A DNA stretch of 64,000 nucleotides from assembly GCA_019752015.1 (NCBI GenBank), contig JAIEMQ010000006.1, forward strand, positions 72,842 through 136,841, read 5' to 3'. Made by a program: the position numbers and the translations under genes. This document shows positions 61,569 to 64,000 of this stretch, piece after piece. The notes beneath the pieces are model-generated. The model was not told the origin of the DNA, searched no databases, and worked only from the letters and a program-made list of their open reading frames with translations. The DNA comes from Cyanobacteriota bacterium (GTDB taxonomy: Bacteria > Acidobacteriota > Vicinamibacteria > Vicinamibacterales > UBA2999). Positions within the stretch are counted from its first letter, which is position 1. Each line of letters starts with the position of its first letter.

Positions 61569-62071
61569 TCACGTTACTCGCACGCTTTCGCGTCTTTCTC
61601 GGATTCGTTTTCGCGGCGATCGTGTTGTGGCTCGCCACGCCGACGCCGCGATCGCTGATGATCGGCGCGGCCATTGCGATCGCCGGCGAGTCGATCAGGA
61701 TCTGGGCCGCCGGACACCTCGAGAAGAGCAAGGAAGTGACGCAGTCGGGGCCGTATCGCTACACGCGTCATCCGCTGTACCTCGGCTCATCGCTGATCGG
61801 CATCGGCATGGCGGCTGCCGCGAACAACTGGATCGTCGGCGCGATCGTGACCATGTATCTCGTGCTGACGCTGACGGCGGCGATGCGCAGCGAAGAAGCG
61901 CACCTGCGCGAGAAGTTCGGCGATGCGTACGATGCGTATGCGGAGAGGCGCGCGCCGAAAGTCGAGCGATCCTTCAGCTGGCCGCGCGCGATCCATAACC
62001 GCGAACACCACACCATCGCCGGGCTCGTGGCCGGACTCCTCATGCTCGCCGCAAGAGCCTATTTCGCGTAA
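61565..62071 (+). CDS. Isoprenylcysteine carboxyl methyltransferase (ICMT)-family membrane protein
   Basis: 168 residues with four to five hydrophobic helices and the family hallmark GPYRYTRHPLYLGSSLIGIG plus a C-terminal R-x-E-E-A-x-L-x-x-x-F-G-x-x-Y-x-x-Y pattern (RSEEAHLREKFGDAYDAYAE). Bacterial members methylate small or lipid substrates; the target is unknown. Last gene of the LPS operon by overlap with waaC. Confidence 0.88.
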   Translation: MITLLARFRVFLGFVFAAIVLWLATPTPRSLMIGAAIAIAGESIRIWAAGHLEKSKEVTQSGPYRYTRHPLYLGSSLIGIGMAAAANNWIVGAIVTMYLVLTLTAAMRSEEAHLREKFGDAYDAYAERRAPKVERSFSWPRAIHNREHHTIAGLVAGLLMLAARAYFA

Positions 62072-62097
62072 ACGTTCCCCTCAAGAATTGATGGGAG

Positions 62098-62149
62098 TTG
62101 ACCGCACCTACCCTGGATCGATATAGTCCCATCAGTTACTGATGGGACT
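62098..62149 (+). promoter_or_regulatory. Promoter with palindromic operator of the PadR gene
   Basis: TTGACC (62098-62103), 18 nt, TATAGT (62122-62127). A perfect inverted repeat AGTCCCATCAG (62125-62135) TTA CTGATGGGACT (62139-62149) overlaps the -10 box, the likely start site and the ATG at 62142. A further TGATGGGA half-site lies at 62090-62097. Fits PadR autorepression. Confidence 0.75.
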
Positions 62150-62480
62150 CACCAACACGCCCTCCGACCTTCTCCCCGGCACGCTCGAGCTCCTGATCCT
62201 GAAGGCGCTCGTGCGCGGCTCGAAACATGGTTACGGCATCGTCGAGCACTTGCGCCTCGCCTCTGATGACGTGCTGACGGTCGGGGAGAGCGCGCTGTAT
62301 CCGGCGCTCCAGCGGCTGCTGCAAAACGACTGCGTCAAGGCGGAATGGGGAACGTCGGAAAACAACCGGCGCGCCCGCTACTACACGCTCACCGCCGCCG
62401 GCCGCCGGCAGCTTGCCGCCGAACAAACCGAGTTCGATCGAATGGTCGGGGCGATCCAGCGGGTATTGAAGACGTCATGA
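62142..62480 (+). CDS. PadR-family transcriptional regulator
   Basis: 112 residues. PadR winged helix: LLPGTLELLILKALVRGSKH, GYGIVEHLRLASDDVLTVGE, SALYPALQRLLQNDCVKAEW and ARYYTLTAAGRRQL. Its stop overlaps the start of the permease gene (ATGA). PadR genes coupled to these large permeases are a common acidobacterial arrangement; the regulator presumably controls both. Confidence 0.95.
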   Translation: MGLTNTPSDLLPGTLELLILKALVRGSKHGYGIVEHLRLASDDVLTVGESALYPALQRLLQNDCVKAEWGTSENNRRARYYTLTAAGRRQLAAEQTEFDRMVGAIQRVLKTS

Positions 62481-64000
62481 AAACGTTCCTTCGGGGTTTG
62501 CTGCACCTCCTGCGCCGTTCGCGGCACGACGCCGATCTGCGCGAGGAGATCGAGACGCATCGCGCGCTCCGGCAGGCCGCGCTGGAACAGGACGGCCTCG
62601 ATCCGTTTTCAGCGGAGTGGGCCAGCCGCCGTGCAATGGGGAACGTCACGCTCGCCGTCGAGGACGCGCGCGAGGTGTGGATTTGGCGCGCCCTCGATCA
62701 GCTCTGGCAGGACATCCGCATCGCGATTCGCGGCTTGCGTAAGAACCCGGTCTTCACCTTCGTCACGATCGCGACGCTGGCGCTCGGCATCGGCGCCAAC
62801 ACCGCGCTGTTCTCGATCTTCAACGGATTGATTCTGCGCCCGCTGCCCGTGCGCGAGCCGGCACGATTGGCGCTGTTGCTCGACGGATCGTGGTCGTACC
62901 TGGTCTGGTCGGAAATCAAAGCCCGCGACAAGGATCTATTCGACGGCGCGTTCGCCTGGGCCAATGAAACCTTCGATCTGTCTCGCGGAGGACAAAGCGA
63001 CTTCGTCGAAGCCGCGCATGTCAGCGGACGTTACTTCGAACTGCTGGGCGTGTCCGCCGTGCGCGGCCGCGTGTTGAATGAAGCGGACGACACTGCCGCG
63101 ATGCCGGACGGCCCCGTCGCCGTGATCAGCCATCGATTCTGGCGCTCGCACTTCGCCGGCGCCGAAGACGTGATCGGCCGCCAGATCACGCTGCAGCGCA
63201 AATCGTTCACCATCGTCGGCGTGCTGCCGCCTGGATTCTTTGGCGTCGACGTCGGCCGCATGACCGACGTGATGCTCACGTTTGCCGCCGAGCCGTTGAT
63301 GCGCGGCGAGGAAAGCATCCTGCCGGCGGCGGGCGCGTCGTGGCTGAACATCGTGGCGAGGCGGAAGCCGGGACAAACGCTCGAACAAGCGAACGCCGCA
63401 TTGCGCGGGGTGCAGCCGCAGATCCGCGCCGCGACCATGGGCGGCATCAGCCCGGCGAGAGTGGAACGTTATCTCACTCGCCCGTTGACGCTCGTCGACG
63501 CCGCGACCGGCCGATCGCCGCTGCGATCGCGCTTCGAAAAACCGTTGATCGCAATGGTCGCCGCCGTCGCGTTGCTGCTCCTGGTCGCGTGCACGAATAT
63601 CGCGAGCTTGCTGATGGCGCGGGTCCTGGCCCGGCATCGCGAGCTCAGCGTGCGCATGGCGCTCGGTGGATCACGTGGACGGCTGGCGCGATTGCTCTTC
63701 ACCGAGAGCCTGATTGTGGCAATTGCCGGCGCGGCGCTCGGGCTGCTGTTCGCTCAATGGAGCGGCGCGCTGCTCGTCAGCCAATTGAGCACGTGGGAAG
63801 GCGACGTCTCGCTGCCGCTCGCCATCGACTGGCGCGTGCTGGGATTCAGTGTGGCGCTGGCGTGCGCGTCGGCCATCGTCGCGGGCGTCGCGCCCGCGCT
63901 CGGGCTGCGCAGCGTCGCGGCCGGCGAAGCGCTCAAGGATGCAGGCCGCGGACTCACGGGCGATCGCCGTTTCGCGGTCCGCGGCACGCTGGTCGCCGCG
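62477..64000 (+). CDS. ADOP-type orphan permease (cut by window end)
   Basis: 508 codons visible and still open at the edge. The N-terminal cytoplasmic extension with the ADOP pattern (LREEIETHRALRQAALEQDG, RRAMGNVTLAVEDAREVW) precedes a first helix (VFTFVTIATLALGIGANTAL), a MacB-like periplasmic domain and an FtsX-like segment (VAAVALLLLVACTNIASLLM). The start overlaps the PadR stop. Partner ATPase not seen. Confidence 0.93.
   Translation, partial: MKTFLRGLLHLLRRSRHDADLREEIETHRALRQAALEQDGLDPFSAEWASRRAMGNVTLAVEDAREVWIWRALDQLWQDIRIAIRGLRKNPVFTFVTIATLALGIGANTALFSIFNGLILRPLPVREPARLALLLDGSWSYLVWSEIKARDKDLFDGAFAWANETFDLSRGGQSDFVEAAHVSGRYFELLGVSAVRGRVLNEADDTAAMPDGPVAVISHRFWRSHFAGAEDVIGRQITLQRKSFTIVGVLPPGFFGVDVGRMTDVMLTFAAEPLMRGEESILPAAGASWLNIVARRKPGQTLEQANAALRGVQPQIRAATMGGISPARVERYLTRPLTLVDAATGRSPLRSRFEKPLIAMVAAVALLLLVACTNIASLLMARVLARHRELSVRMALGGSRGRLARLLFTESLIVAIAGAALGLLFAQWSGALLVSQLSTWEGDVSLPLAIDWRVLGFSVALACASAIVAGVAPALGLRSVAAGEALKDAGRGLTGDRRFAVRGTLVAA

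Overview
The window looks like a chromosome segment of a GC-rich Gram-negative bacterium, most likely an Acidobacteriota member of the Vicinamibacteria type. This is inferred, not searched. The reasons are a full lipid A/heptose core locus, large orphan MacB-like permeases of the acidobacterial duplicated type (29915-32377; 62477-end), a PadR regulator paired with one of them, a sigma factor next to a CHAT-protease protein, and a TonB-receptor-like protein with a carboxypeptidase-regulatory N-terminus.

Layout. 42-17652 is ordinary chromosome: HtrA/Do protease, an OmpR-type two-component pair, a solute-binding lipoprotein, an ECF-like sigma factor with a membrane protein joining a zinc anti-sigma motif, TPRs and a CHAT protease, several secreted or outer-membrane proteins (one with 27 consecutive glutamines), an O-antigen ligase-like protein and secG. 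A tRNA-Leu(GAG) at 17694-17780 is the integration site for what follows.

17781-41910 is an integrative element of about 24 kb. A tyrosine recombinase and two excisionase-like proteins sit at its left end, and a perfect 59-bp copy of the tRNA 3' part closes its right end. Its cargo is two lasso-peptide biosynthetic sets. Each has a PqqD-like recognition protein (B1), a transglutaminase-like peptidase (B2) and an Asn-synthetase-like cyclase (C). Four candidate precursors go with them; three share a C-[DE]-C motif and a conserved Asp at core position 9. Around them lie a Cys-rich protein, a PCYCGC-like exported protein, an exported methyltransferase, a GMC oxidoreductase with its small subunit, an AraC-type regulator, an orphan permease, and a two-component pair with a very large sensor kinase. 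41911-44043 is a second 2.1-kb unit with its own terminal sites and a third tRNA 3' copy. It has no integrase and carries a DUF433/DUF5615 toxin-antitoxin pair, so it looks like a satellite of the larger element.

44044-50930 is accessory DNA: a Fic protein, a HigBA-like pair with a frameshifted toxin, an SEC-C protein, an HNH nuclease with a small partner, and several decayed genes (DUF2958, a subtilase, a partial copy of 42184-42582). From 51025 the core chromosome resumes with tpiA-pgk-gap on the minus strand and a divergent, tightly overlapping lipid A/inner-core operon (waaA-lpxK-lpxL-like-waaF-gmhB-hldE1-hldE2-waaC-ICMT family). A PadR regulator and a permease cut by the window edge finish it.

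A recurrent small-scale feature is short tandem arrays, mostly four or five 7-bp units and mostly G-rich, inserted in or next to core genes (1651, 17652, 52490, 56125, 58403). A duplicated, covarying leader element precedes two neighbouring secreted-protein genes (10002 and 10708).
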